A stretch of 19,375 nt of DNA, taken from Candidatus Bathyarchaeota archaeon. Its GTDB lineage: Archaea; Thermoproteota; Bathyarchaeia; TCS64. Positions 1-6,833 of the stretch are shown one piece after another. How positions within the stretch are numbered: position 1 is the stretch's first letter; every line of letters begins with the position of its first letter. The position numbers were made by a program, and so were the translations under genes. The notes beneath the pieces are model-generated. The model was not told the origin of the DNA, searched no databases, and saw only the letters and a list, made by a program, of their open reading frames with translations. The DNA lies in the NCBI GenBank assembly GCA_003662205.1, contig QMXQ01000008.1:1-19375 (forward strand). Reading direction: 5' to 3'.

Positions 1-265
1 CCGCCCCACGTTTCCCGTCAGCATGGCGAGGTTGGCCACCGAGACCACGTTATCGACGCCCGTCGTGTGCTGCGTGATCCCCATGGAGAAGAAGATCGAC
101 GCCCTCTCGGCCCCGGCGGAGAAGATCAGAGAGGCGGCGAAACTCTACGCCGGGGCCGAGAGGGCGTCGATCTTCTTCTCCATGGGGATCACGCAGCACA
201 CGACGGGCGTCGATAACGTGGTCTCGGTGGCCAACCTCGCCATGCTGACGGGAAACGTGGGGCGG
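1..265. repeat. 118-bp perfect fold-back inverted repeat at the window edge
   Basis: Bases 1-118 are the exact reverse complement of bases 148-265, with no mismatch over 118 bp. The 29-nt spacer (119-147) belongs to the fdhA reading frame. The right arm (148-265) encodes well-conserved formate dehydrogenase sequence (FFSMGITQHTTG, GNVGRPGTG). The left arm therefore encodes the same protein segment on the opposite strand, and its plus-strand translation is meaningless. Perfect identity, a short loop and location at the very end of the sequence are what a fold-back chimera gives (amplification or assembly artefact). A real genomic hairpin is possible but less likely. Confidence 0.93.
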
Positions 266-1339
266 CCGGGGACCGGCGTCAACCCCCTGCGGGGCCAGAA
301 CAACGTCCAGGGGGCCTGCGACATGGGCGCCCTCCCCGACTTCCTCCCCGGCTACAGGCGGATCGAGGACGAGGAGGCGCGGAGGCGCTTCGGCGAGGCC
401 TGGGGCGCGGAGTGCCCCGCCGAGCCCGGGCTGACCATCGTCGAGATGATAGACGCGTGCGGCACCGACATCAGGGCGATGTACATCATGGGGGAGAACC
501 CCCTCCTCTCGGACCCCGACCTCAACCATGTCCGGGTGCAGCTTGGGAAGCTCGACTTCCTCGCCGTCTCCGAGCTCTTCCTCTCGGAGACCGCCGAGCT
601 GGCGGACGTCGTCCTCCCCGCGGCGAGCTTCGCCGAGAAGGACGGCACCTTCACCGCCACGGACCGGAGGGTGCAGCGGGTGCGGAAGGCCATCGATCCG
701 GTGGGCGAGAGCCGCCCCGACTGGGCCATCATCACCCAGCTCGCGGAGAGGATGGGACACCCCATGGGCTACGGGTCGCCGGAGGAGATCATGGACGAGA
801 TCGCGGGGCTCGTCCCCCTCTACGGCGGCATCAGCTACCGCAGGCTGGAGAAAGGCGGCCTCCAGTGGCCCTGCCCGAACCTAGAGCATCCGGGGACGAA
901 GATACTGCACCGGGACCGGTTCGCCCGAGGGAAGGGCCGGTTCATACCCATCGAGTACCGGCCTCCAGCCGAGGAGCCGGACGAGGAGTATCCCCTCGTC
1001 CTCACCACGGGGAGGGTTCTCTTCCACTGGCACACGGGGACCATGACGAGGAGGTCGGGAACCCTGACGGATCAGCTCGACGAGGCTTACGTCGAGGTCA
1101 ACCCGGCGGACGCGGAGGCGCTAGGAGTCGCGGATGGAGATCTGGTCTGGGTGAGGAGCAGGCGGGGGGAGATCACCCTCAGGGCGTGGGTCACGGACAG
1201 GATCCGGGAGGGGGTCGTCTTCATACCCTTCCACTTCGCCGAGGCGGCGGCGAACATACTAACGAACCCGGCTCTGGACCCGCAGGCGAAGATACCCGAG
1301 TTGAAGGTGTGCGCCGTCAGCCTAGAGCGTATCAGATAG
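119..1339 (+). CDS. fdhA: formate dehydrogenase catalytic (molybdopterin) subunit, C-terminal part only
   Basis: This is a molybdopterin/tungstopterin bis-MGD oxidoreductase of the FdhA/FdhF type, which oxidises formate to CO2 (or the reverse) in the cytoplasm. The visible part holds the conserved stretch MGITQHTTG, then GNVGRPGTGVNPLRGQNNVQG and ACDMGALP, the second MGD-binding half (YIMGENPLLSDPD, LPAASFAEKDGTFT), and the C-terminal dinucleotide-binding beta-barrel (LVLTTGRVLFHWHTGTMTRRS to the end). The N-terminal [4Fe-4S] domain and the active-site Cys/Sec, near residue 140 in full-length enzymes, are missing. The frame is open back to base 1, with an ATG at base 23, but bases 1-118 are a fold-back repeat, so that N-terminus is not genuine and real coding starts at about 119. 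It is convergent with the hydrogenase operon 50 bp away. Its electron-transfer partner (FdhB) would lie off the window. Confidence 0.9.
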   Translation, partial: EKIREAAKLYAGAERASIFFSMGITQHTTGVDNVVSVANLAMLTGNVGRPGTGVNPLRGQNNVQGACDMGALPDFLPGYRRIEDEEARRRFGEAWGAECPAEPGLTIVEMIDACGTDIRAMYIMGENPLLSDPDLNHVRVQLGKLDFLAVSELFLSETAELADVVLPAASFAEKDGTFTATDRRVQRVRKAIDPVGESRPDWAIITQLAERMGHPMGYGSPEEIMDEIAGLVPLYGGISYRRLEKGGLQWPCPNLEHPGTKILHRDRFARGKGRFIPIEYRPPAEEPDEEYPLVLTTGRVLFHWHTGTMTRRSGTLTDQLDEAYVEVNPADAEALGVADGDLVWVRSRRGEITLRAWVTDRIREGVVFIPFHFAEAAANILTNPALDPQAKIPELKVCAVSLERIR

Positions 1340-1365
1340 GCCCCATCCTGCATCCCAACACACGA

Positions 1366-1395
1366 AAATAGAGAGCTACCCCTTCTCGGCTATTT
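1366..1395. terminator. possible bidirectional terminator hairpin between fdhA and hydA
   Basis: In the 50-bp convergent gap, AAATAG (1366-1371) pairs with CTATTT (1390-1395). The stem continues by three more pairs (1373-1375 with 1385-1387) across a small internal loop. The right arm includes the hydA stop codon. The stem is short and has no strong T-run, so this is a weak candidate. Confidence 0.3.
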
Positions 1396-2673
1396 CACCT
1401 TGTGGATGTTGACGGCGTGGACAGAGCAAGAGATGCATGGGTCATATGCCCTGATGAGCATTTCACATCTATGGGCGATCTCCTCATCCGACAGGTCCAG
1501 TATCGACGGGACGAGCTCCCACAGGTCCATCTCCATGTTCCTGTAGTTCTGGCAGGTCGGTGGCACGATATCGGCCCTTGTGACGATCCCCTTCCGGTTC
1601 AGCGTATAGTGATGATAGTTGATGCCTCTCGGGGCCTCGGTAATGGCGAAGCCGTCACTCGCTCTCACTTCCACCGATGTCTCCTCTTCACTATAGGGCA
1701 TCGTCTCCAGTATCTCGATACATTCGTCTATGCAGTGGACCACCTCTATAGCCCGGGCGAGAGGCGAATGAAAGGGGTTGAAGCTTGGAGATTTGAAGCC
1801 GGCGATTTTGGCGGAATCCCTCGCGTCCCTAGAGAGCTTGTCGAAGTTGAGGTTGACCCTCGCAAGGGGTCCGACGAGGAATGAGGAGCGTCCCTTCACG
1901 GTGGAGTGCTTCGCTGTCGAATGGGGCACCTGTTCCTCCTCTATATACCGCCGGTAATCCCTCTGAGGGGCGCGGATCCCTTCTGTGGAGATCAGCTCCC
2001 CCTCGTTGATGGCATACCTATCGGGCCGGCTGAGAGCGACATGCTCGCATCTCCTGACGAAGTCGGGGATCTCTAGCTCGCCGAAGAGGGCGACCGTCTC
2101 CAAGGCGTCGCTTTTTGCCTCGATGAACCTCCGTCTCATGGCGTCAGCGTCCTCCTTAGTGATGGTGTTCGTGAACCTCCCGAGGACCGCTGTCACTGGA
2201 TGGACGGATTTTCCGCCGATGAGCTGGGTGAGGTCGTTCCCCAGCTTTTTCAACTTCAGGCCCCGCCTCAGTAGCTCTCCGTGTTCCTTGGCCACTTCCA
2301 TGAGGTCCCGGCAGCCGAAGTAGTCGGGTAACGTTAGAAAGTAGATGCTCAGGATGTGGCTGCTTATTATGGCGCTCATGGCCAGGAGCTTCCGAAGCCT
2401 CCGGGTCGCCTTGCTCACCTCTAGGCCCAGGGCGTCCTCCACGGCGCGAAGGGCGCTGATCTCATGGGAGACGGGGCATATGCCGCAGATCCTGGCCGCC
2501 AGCTCCATGAGCTCGTCGTACCTCCGCCCCACCATGAAGGCCTCGAAGAAGCGGGGGGGCTCGAAGATACGAACCTTAACATCACGCAGCTCGCCGTCCT
2601 GGGAAACCCAGAGGTCAATACCTCCCTCACCTTCAACCCGGGAGATATAGTCCACCTTGATGCTGCGCGCCAT
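1390..2673 (-). CDS. hydA: group 3b [NiFe] hydrogenase (sulfhydrogenase) large subunit alpha
   Basis: This 427-aa catalytic subunit carries the Ni-Fe centre of a cytoplasmic bidirectional NAD(P)-linked hydrogenase, which in related enzymes also reduces sulfur or polysulfide. The L1 motif RICGICPVSH supplies C63, C66 and H70. The L2 motif DPCISCSVH at the C-terminus supplies C413 and C416 and ends at H419. Eight residues (AVNIHKVK) follow H419, the expected tail removed by a maturation endopeptidase. Start is the ATG at 2673, one base after the hydD stop, so translation is probably coupled. It is the last gene of a four-gene operon in the hydBGDA order of the Pyrococcus furiosus hydrogenase I operon, which is why I assign group 3b rather than F420-reducing (3a) or Mvh (3c). 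No maturation genes are in the window. Confidence 0.95.
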   Translation of the reverse strand: MARSIKVDYISRVEGEGGIDLWVSQDGELRDVKVRIFEPPRFFEAFMVGRRYDELMELAARICGICPVSHEISALRAVEDALGLEVSKATRRLRKLLAMSAIISSHILSIYFLTLPDYFGCRDLMEVAKEHGELLRRGLKLKKLGNDLTQLIGGKSVHPVTAVLGRFTNTITKEDADAMRRRFIEAKSDALETVALFGELEIPDFVRRCEHVALSRPDRYAINEGELISTEGIRAPQRDYRRYIEEEQVPHSTAKHSTVKGRSSFLVGPLARVNLNFDKLSRDARDSAKIAGFKSPSFNPFHSPLARAIEVVHCIDECIEILETMPYSEEETSVEVRASDGFAITEAPRGINYHHYTLNRKGIVTRADIVPPTCQNYRNMEMDLWELVPSILDLSDEEIAHRCEMLIRAYDPCISCSVHAVNIHKVK

Positions 2674-2674
2674 C

Positions 2675-3439
2675 CTACTCGGCCTCCCTCCTGAAATCAG
2701 GGGTCCATCCCGCGTACTTCCTGAACTTCCTTCTTATGTCCGCCTCTGAGAGGCCGATCTCCTTCAGTATCTGGGCGTGAGAGGAAGCATTCGTGGCGCT
2801 CATGGGTCCGTAGCATCCCTCGCACACTCGGTTGAGGCTGGGGCAGATAGCGCCGCAGCCGGCGTTGATCAGGGGCCCCATACAAGGGCGCCCCTCATCC
2901 GTGAGGAGGCAGCCATTATCCTTCAGCTTGCATTCGATACAGACAGAGTGACGCCGCAGGTAGGGATCCCGCCCTAGAGCGGCACCCTTAATGACCTCCA
3001 AAATAGTGTTCCGGTGCGGTGGGCAGCCCGGCAGATGGATATCGACCTCGATGTATACATCTAACCCCCTCACGGCTATGGACTCTATCCATAGAGGATG
3101 ATCATAAACCCTCTTCTCCGCCTCCCGCTGAAGCATGAAGTTCCTTATGGAGGGAATGCAGCCCGTGAGGGCGCATTCGCCGAGGGCGACCACAACCTTG
3201 GAGCGCTCCCGGATCTCCTTGATCTCCCTCAGCTCCCGAGGTGTCGAGACCGATCCTTCTACGAATGCCACATCGAGATCTCCTTCCCAGCCCCTCGTCG
3301 TGACCATCGGCCAGTAGGCGATATCGATCAGCTCCAGGAGTCGGGGGAACTCCTCCTCAAGGCGTAGGATCTCCATCTGGCAGCCCGCGCAACCCGTGAA
3401 CTTGAAGAATCCACACCTGAGCTTCGCCATCTCACCCAC
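2675..3439 (-). CDS. hydD: group 3b [NiFe] hydrogenase small subunit delta
   Basis: This 254-aa small subunit relays electrons from the Ni-Fe site through three iron-sulfur clusters to the HydB/HydG diaphorase half. Proximal-cluster ligands are visible in GCAGCQ (C17, C20), GECALTGC (C89 or C94) and GCPPH (C139). The C-terminal half has a second Cys set (C167, C170, C177, C186, C195, C199, C206, C209) for two more [4Fe-4S] clusters. The coordinates use the GTG at 3439, which overlaps the hydG stop. The ATG at 3430 sits one base after that stop (TGAgATG) and would remove only three residues; it may be the true start. There is no signal peptide, which fits a cytoplasmic group 3 enzyme. The gene is tightly packed between hydG and hydA. 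Confidence 0.94.
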   Translation of the reverse strand: MGEMAKLRCGFFKFTGCAGCQMEILRLEEEFPRLLELIDIAYWPMVTTRGWEGDLDVAFVEGSVSTPRELREIKEIRERSKVVVALGECALTGCIPSIRNFMLQREAEKRVYDHPLWIESIAVRGLDVYIEVDIHLPGCPPHRNTILEVIKGAALGRDPYLRRHSVCIECKLKDNGCLLTDEGRPCMGPLINAGCGAICPSLNRVCEGCYGPMSATNASSHAQILKEIGLSEADIRRKFRKYAGWTPDFRREAE

Positions 3440-4277
3440 CCCTCACAATGTGGTCCGGCAGCTTCTCCAGTTCAGCGTAGCTGAACACGGGGCCGTCCCT
3501 GCAGACGTACTTCGATCCCAGCTGACAGTGACCGCAGAGTCCGACGCCACATCTCATCCGTCGCTCCATGGAACAAAAGATCTGGTCCGGGGAGAAGCCC
3601 CGCTTTAGTAATCCCAGGACCGAAAACTTCATCATGATCTCGGGGCCGCACATGAGGACGATGCTTCCCTCCGGTTCGGTCTCCATCTCGTCGAAGAGCG
3701 TCGTGACCACGCCGACGCTGTGACTCCATGTCTCCCCGGCGGGAACCTTATCCACGGAGAGCAGGACGCGAGTGTCCGGGATATCCCTCCAAGTCTCCTC
3801 GTAATCCTTTCTGTAGATGACGTCCCCAGGCGTCCTCGCGCCGTGGAGAACCTCGACGTATCTGAACCTCCTTGGATTGTTCTTATGACTCAAGATCACA
3901 GGTCTCAGAGTGCCGCATCCGCATCCGCCGCTGATGAGGAGCAGTCGCTTTCCCTCGGCCTGAGTCAGAGGCCATCCGTTGCCGTAGGGTCCCCTGATAC
4001 CGACCTCGTCACCCTCCCGGAGGCGGAACAGGGCGCCCGTCACTGCGCCGACCTCCCGAACAGTCAGGTCGAGGCCTGACCGATCGTCTGGATCCGAAGC
4101 TATGGAGATTGCCGCCTCCCCGTATCCGAGGATAGAGATCATGGCGAACTGCCCGGCGACGAACTCCAGTCCCCTCGGGCCGCTGTCGATGAAATCAAAG
4201 GTGAAGGTCTTCGTGTCATGGGTCTCCTCCGTGATCTCCCTGATCACAGCCTTCCTGGGCATGAGCGGGTTCTCCAC
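3432..4277 (-). CDS. hydG: group 3b hydrogenase gamma subunit, FAD/NAD(P)-binding diaphorase
   Basis: This 281-aa ferredoxin-reductase-like flavoprotein is the NAD(P)(H) site of the hydrogenase. It has an N-terminal FAD-binding barrel (AGQFAMIS at about 41-48; GEAAISIASDP at 53-63), a nucleotide-binding domain beginning ISGGCGCGTLRPVI (about 115-128), and a C-terminal [2Fe-2S] motif with C243, C248, C251 and C259. Start is GTG at 4277 with a good Shine-Dalgarno (GGGGGGAG, 4 nt upstream), one base after the hydB stop; an in-frame ATG at 4262 has no such site. The dinucleotide loop is unusual: homologues commonly read GG(I/L)G-x-APLR, while here two cysteines and a threonine occupy the loop. 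NAD versus NADP preference cannot be read from the sequence. Confidence 0.92.
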   Translation of the reverse strand: MENPLMPRKAVIREITEETHDTKTFTFDFIDSGPRGLEFVAGQFAMISILGYGEAAISIASDPDDRSGLDLTVREVGAVTGALFRLREGDEVGIRGPYGNGWPLTQAEGKRLLLISGGCGCGTLRPVILSHKNNPRRFRYVEVLHGARTPGDVIYRKDYEETWRDIPDTRVLLSVDKVPAGETWSHSVGVVTTLFDEMETEPEGSIVLMCGPEIMMKFSVLGLLKRGFSPDQIFCSMERRMRCGVGLCGHCQLGSKYVCRDGPVFSYAELEKLPDHIVRGG

Positions 4278-4278
4278 G

Positions 4279-5319
4279 TCACTCCCCCCAGAGGGCCTTA
4301 GCCACCTCTGTCAGGTCGATATGGGCGGGGCAGGAATGAATACACCTTCCACAGCCGACGCACGAGGATTCGAGACCTCCTCCCGCCCCGCCGAATTTAC
4401 AGGTCATCCAGTGTCTGACCCGGCTTTTCCGGTCCGGCCTGAAGTTATGACCCATCGCCACCTTCGCGTATTCTAGGAGCTGACAGGAATCCAGTTCCCT
4501 ACGCCTGACGCCTGCCCTGAGGGTGATGTCAGGGATGTCGGCGACCTCGTAGCAGTAGCAGGTGGGACAGACCAAGCTGCAATTCCCGCAGGAGAGGCAG
4601 GGGAAGCAACCGGCCAGGCCTCCACTCTCGCCAATGAGAGTCCAAACCTCGTGATCTGGGCTCTCAGCCGCCACCTCTGCGAGGCCTTCCATCCTGATGC
4701 TCTTCTTGAACTTCGCCCGGGCTGCTTCCAACAGCTCTTCTTTCTTCCTCAGGTCGGCTTGGGACGCGTCTTCGAGGTTCAGGTCCTCGATCATCCTCTG
4801 ACCTCTTAGGGTGCCTACCTCGACTAGGTAGCTATCGCCTAGGTCGGTCAGAAGGAGGTCGAACCCCTTGTCTATGGCCGGGCCGGTCCCAAGAGAAGCG
4901 CAGAAACAGTTCTCGCCTACCTCGGTACAGTTCAGAGCGACAATGGCAGAGTTCTCCCTCCGCCTCAGGTAGTAGAGGTCCACGAACTCTTTGGATAAGA
5001 GCCGGTCCATCCTGAGAATGGCATTTAAATCGCATGGGTGAACGCCGAATAATAGGATCGACCTCTCAAGATCCAGCTCTGGGGCGTTGAACTCGCCCTC
5101 CCTGTATTCGAGAAGAGTCTCTCTTAGGTGAAAGAATTTTTTCGGGGGCAGAGTCGTGGTCGTGTAGTTGAGGTCAAGCATCTCCGCTGACGAGACCTCC
5201 TGGAATGAGACATCGGCTTTTCTAGCCACAGGGCCGAAGACCTGGTAGTCGTTCGAGAGGATGGATACGAGATCGTCAAGCCGAGACCTCTCCAGCAGCT
5301 TCGGTGTCAACCGCCTCAC
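4279..5319 (-). CDS. hydB: group 3b hydrogenase beta subunit, 4Fe-4S dicluster electron-transfer protein
   Basis: This 346-aa iron-sulfur subunit bridges the hydrogenase small subunit and the HydG flavoprotein. Two ferredoxin-type [4Fe-4S] motifs are near the C-terminus: CLSCGNCSLVCP (C241, C244, C247, C251) and CVGCGRCIHSCP (C320, C323, C326, C330). The N-terminal two thirds is the family-specific globular domain with FGVHPCDLNA (91-100) and GENCFCASLGTGP (135-147), typical of HydB/AsrA-like proteins. Start is GTG at 5319, the first gene of the operon. An AT-rich TATA-like box on the minus strand at 5376-5391 lies about 60 nt upstream, implying a leader near 35 nt. HydB is related to anaerobic sulfite reductase AsrA, but the linked Ni-Fe subunits settle the assignment. 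Confidence 0.93.
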   Translation of the reverse strand: MRRLTPKLLERSRLDDLVSILSNDYQVFGPVARKADVSFQEVSSAEMLDLNYTTTTLPPKKFFHLRETLLEYREGEFNAPELDLERSILLFGVHPCDLNAILRMDRLLSKEFVDLYYLRRRENSAIVALNCTEVGENCFCASLGTGPAIDKGFDLLLTDLGDSYLVEVGTLRGQRMIEDLNLEDASQADLRKKEELLEAARAKFKKSIRMEGLAEVAAESPDHEVWTLIGESGGLAGCFPCLSCGNCSLVCPTCYCYEVADIPDITLRAGVRRRELDSCQLLEYAKVAMGHNFRPDRKSRVRHWMTCKFGGAGGGLESSCVGCGRCIHSCPAHIDLTEVAKALWGE

Positions 5320-5375
5320 CTTATCCGGGTCAAACGGGTGTAACCCTTTAAACCCCTATAACGACGCAGTGAAGG

Positions 5376-5391
5376 TATATTAAATTATTTT
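5376..5391 (-). promoter_or_regulatory. TATA-like box for the hydBGDA operon
   Basis: Read on the minus strand, the AT run contains TTTAATATA, about 60 nt ahead of the hydB GTG. A second, weaker AT-rich element (TTTAAAG on the minus strand, about 5346-5352) lies closer and would give a leaderless or very short-leader transcript. Assignment rests on position and composition only. Confidence 0.5.
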
Positions 5392-5398
5392 TAGATGA

Positions 5399-5420
5399 CA
5401 GATGAGTCCATCTGACTCAT
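5399..5420. promoter_or_regulatory. overlapping inverted repeats between divergent hyd and hdr operons (operator candidate)
   Basis: Two perfect inverted repeats share bases. ATGAGTC (5402-5408) pairs with GACTCAT (5414-5420) around a 5-nt centre. CAGATG (5399-5404) pairs with CATCTG (5409-5414) around AGTC. The block lies between the TATA-like boxes of the two divergent operons and ends 8 bp before the hdr box at 5429. That is where an archaeal activator or repressor could act on both promoters. The regulator is unknown. Confidence 0.5.
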
Positions 5421-5428
5421 TTGGAGCT

Positions 5429-5438
5429 AAAATTTATT
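5429..5438 (+). promoter_or_regulatory. TATA-like box for hdrCBA
   Basis: AAAATTTATT lies about 35 nt before the hdrC ATG (5469). The expected transcription start near 5460 leaves a leader of only about 9 nt. There is no strong Shine-Dalgarno, which fits a near-leaderless archaeal first gene. Confidence 0.5.
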
Positions 5439-5468
5439 ACTCATGTCGGGAAGTAGGGTAAGATATCC

Positions 5469-5957
5469 ATGACCTCAAACAGGGCTGTTGTAGACATCGG
5501 CGAGGTGGATGTGCGCTTCCTCCGGAGGCTCGCGTCGGAGCTGGGCGCCTCTGACCTGAGCCGGTGCTTCCAGTGTGGCGTCTGCGTAGCCAGTTGCCCC
5601 GTCCGGGAGATCGAGGTCGAGTTCAACCCGAGGAGGATCATGAAGATGGCGAAGCTCGGCCTGAAGGAGCGGGTGCTGCGGAGCGAGTTCATCTGGCTCT
5701 GCTCCATGTGCTTCCTCTGCCAGGAGCGGTGCCCCCAGGACGTGAGGCCGCCCGAGGTGATGACCGTCCTCAGGAATATGGCCGCCGCCGAGGGGATCGC
5801 GCCGCCCGCGCTGCAGAAGCTCGTCGACATCCTCTCCAGGGCCGGCCGCATCTACCCGCTTGACGACTTCACCGAGGACGAGAGGGAGGACCGGGAGCTG
5901 CCCGAGGTGGAGCCGGAGCCGGAGTTCGTGAAGAGGATCGCGGAGGCTGGGAGATGA
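5469..5957 (+). CDS. hdrC: heterodisulfide reductase subunit C-like iron-sulfur protein
   Basis: This 162-aa protein passes electrons from HdrA to the disulfide-reducing HdrB. Two [4Fe-4S] motifs are complete: CFQCGVCVASCP (C33, C36, C39, C43) and CSMCFLCQERCPQDV (C78, C81, C84, C88). Length and motif spacing match soluble HdrC rather than membrane-linked HdrE/D. The C-terminal about 30 residues are acidic (DEREDRELPEVEPEPE). Start is the ATG at 5469, first gene of an hdrCBA operon. The stop overlaps the hdrB start (ATGA, 5954-5957), indicating coupled translation. Whether the substrate is CoM-S-S-CoB or another disulfide cannot be told; no methanogenesis genes are in view. Confidence 0.93.
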   Translation: MTSNRAVVDIGEVDVRFLRRLASELGASDLSRCFQCGVCVASCPVREIEVEFNPRRIMKMAKLGLKERVLRSEFIWLCSMCFLCQERCPQDVRPPEVMTVLRNMAAAEGIAPPALQKLVDILSRAGRIYPLDDFTEDEREDRELPEVEPEPEFVKRIAEAGR

Positions 5958-6832
5958 GGTACGCCGTCTTCCTCGGATGCACAATCCCCGCGAGGCAGAT
6001 GAACTACGAGCAGTCAGCGCGCGCCGTCGCCGACGCCCTCGGCATCGAGCTGGTCGACGCGGAGTTCGGCTGCTGCGGCTTCCCCGTCGAGCCCCTCGAT
6101 GAGGTGAAGGCGCTTTCCATGGCGGCGATGAACCTCAAGAAGGCGTCGGAGGCGGGTCTCGACGTCGTCGCCCTCTGCTCGGCCTGCACCGAGATGATGA
6201 CGAAGGCCAAGGACCTCCTCGCGAGAGACGCCGGTACGCTGAGAAAGGTCAACAAGCTCTTGAGCAAGCAGCTGGGGACCGAGTACGGTGGCGAGGCCCC
6301 CGAGGTCATCCACTTCGCCAGGCTGCTCTACGAGAAGGTCGGCACCGACCGGATAAGGGAGCTGGTGAAGCACCCTCTCGACGGCCTGAGGGTGGCGACC
6401 CACTACGGCTGCCACTACATGCGTCCCTCAAAGCTCTACAGCGAGTTCGACGACCCCGAGTCCCCCCGGAGCCTCGACGAGCTTGTGGAGGCGACGGGCG
6501 CGGAGAGCGTCGACTACCCCGGGAAGAAGGACTGCTGCGGGGGCGGCATCCTAGCCGTCGGCGAGAAGGTGGCGAAGGAGATGACCCGGAGGAAGCTGGA
6601 GACCCTGTCGCAGGCGGGGGTGGACGCCCTGGTGCTGATCTGCCCCTTCTGCGGGATCATGTACGACCGGTACCAGAAGCTCATCGCCGGCGAGCTGGAG
6701 AAGAGCTTCGACGTCCCGGTCCTATACTATCCGCAGCTCCTCGGCCTGGCCCTGGGCCTCGACCCGGACAGCCTCGGGTTCGATGTCAACTCCGTCAGGG
6801 TCGACGGGCTGCTGGAGAAGGCGGGTGTCTGA
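5954..6832 (+). CDS. hdrB: heterodisulfide reductase subunit B-like CCG-domain protein
   Basis: This 292-aa subunit carries two CCG domains, which in methanogen HdrB bind the two non-cubane [4Fe-4S] clusters that reduce the heterodisulfide. Both sets are intact: C9, C40-C41 (GCCGFP), C75 and C78 (CSAC) in the first; C153 (YGCHYMRPSK), C194-C195 (DCCGGG), C230 and C233 (CPFC) in the second. Complete ligand sets argue that the protein is catalytically competent on some disulfide. It overlaps hdrC by 4 nt and ends one base before the hdrA ATG. Related CCG proteins occur in succinate:quinone reductase SdhE, glycolate oxidase and Qmo/Hdr-like complexes, but the HdrC-HdrB-HdrA order supports HdrB. 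Confidence 0.93.
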   Translation: MRYAVFLGCTIPARQMNYEQSARAVADALGIELVDAEFGCCGFPVEPLDEVKALSMAAMNLKKASEAGLDVVALCSACTEMMTKAKDLLARDAGTLRKVNKLLSKQLGTEYGGEAPEVIHFARLLYEKVGTDRIRELVKHPLDGLRVATHYGCHYMRPSKLYSEFDDPESPRSLDELVEATGAESVDYPGKKDCCGGGILAVGEKVAKEMTRRKLETLSQAGVDALVLICPFCGIMYDRYQKLIAGELEKSFDVPVLYYPQLLGLALGLDPDSLGFDVNSVRVDGLLEKAGV

Positions 6833-6833
6833 G

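Noticed and set aside
23..118. N-terminal 32 residues of the fdhA frame starting at the ATG at base 23
   Set aside because: They are translated from the reverse-complement arm of the fold-back repeat and do not resemble any part of FdhA in that strand.
6783..6833. Upstream start adding 17 residues to HdrA
   Set aside because: It lies inside the hdrB coding end, gives a non-homologous N-terminus (STPSGSTGCWRRR), and the ATG at 6834 directly after the hdrB stop fits operon coupling.
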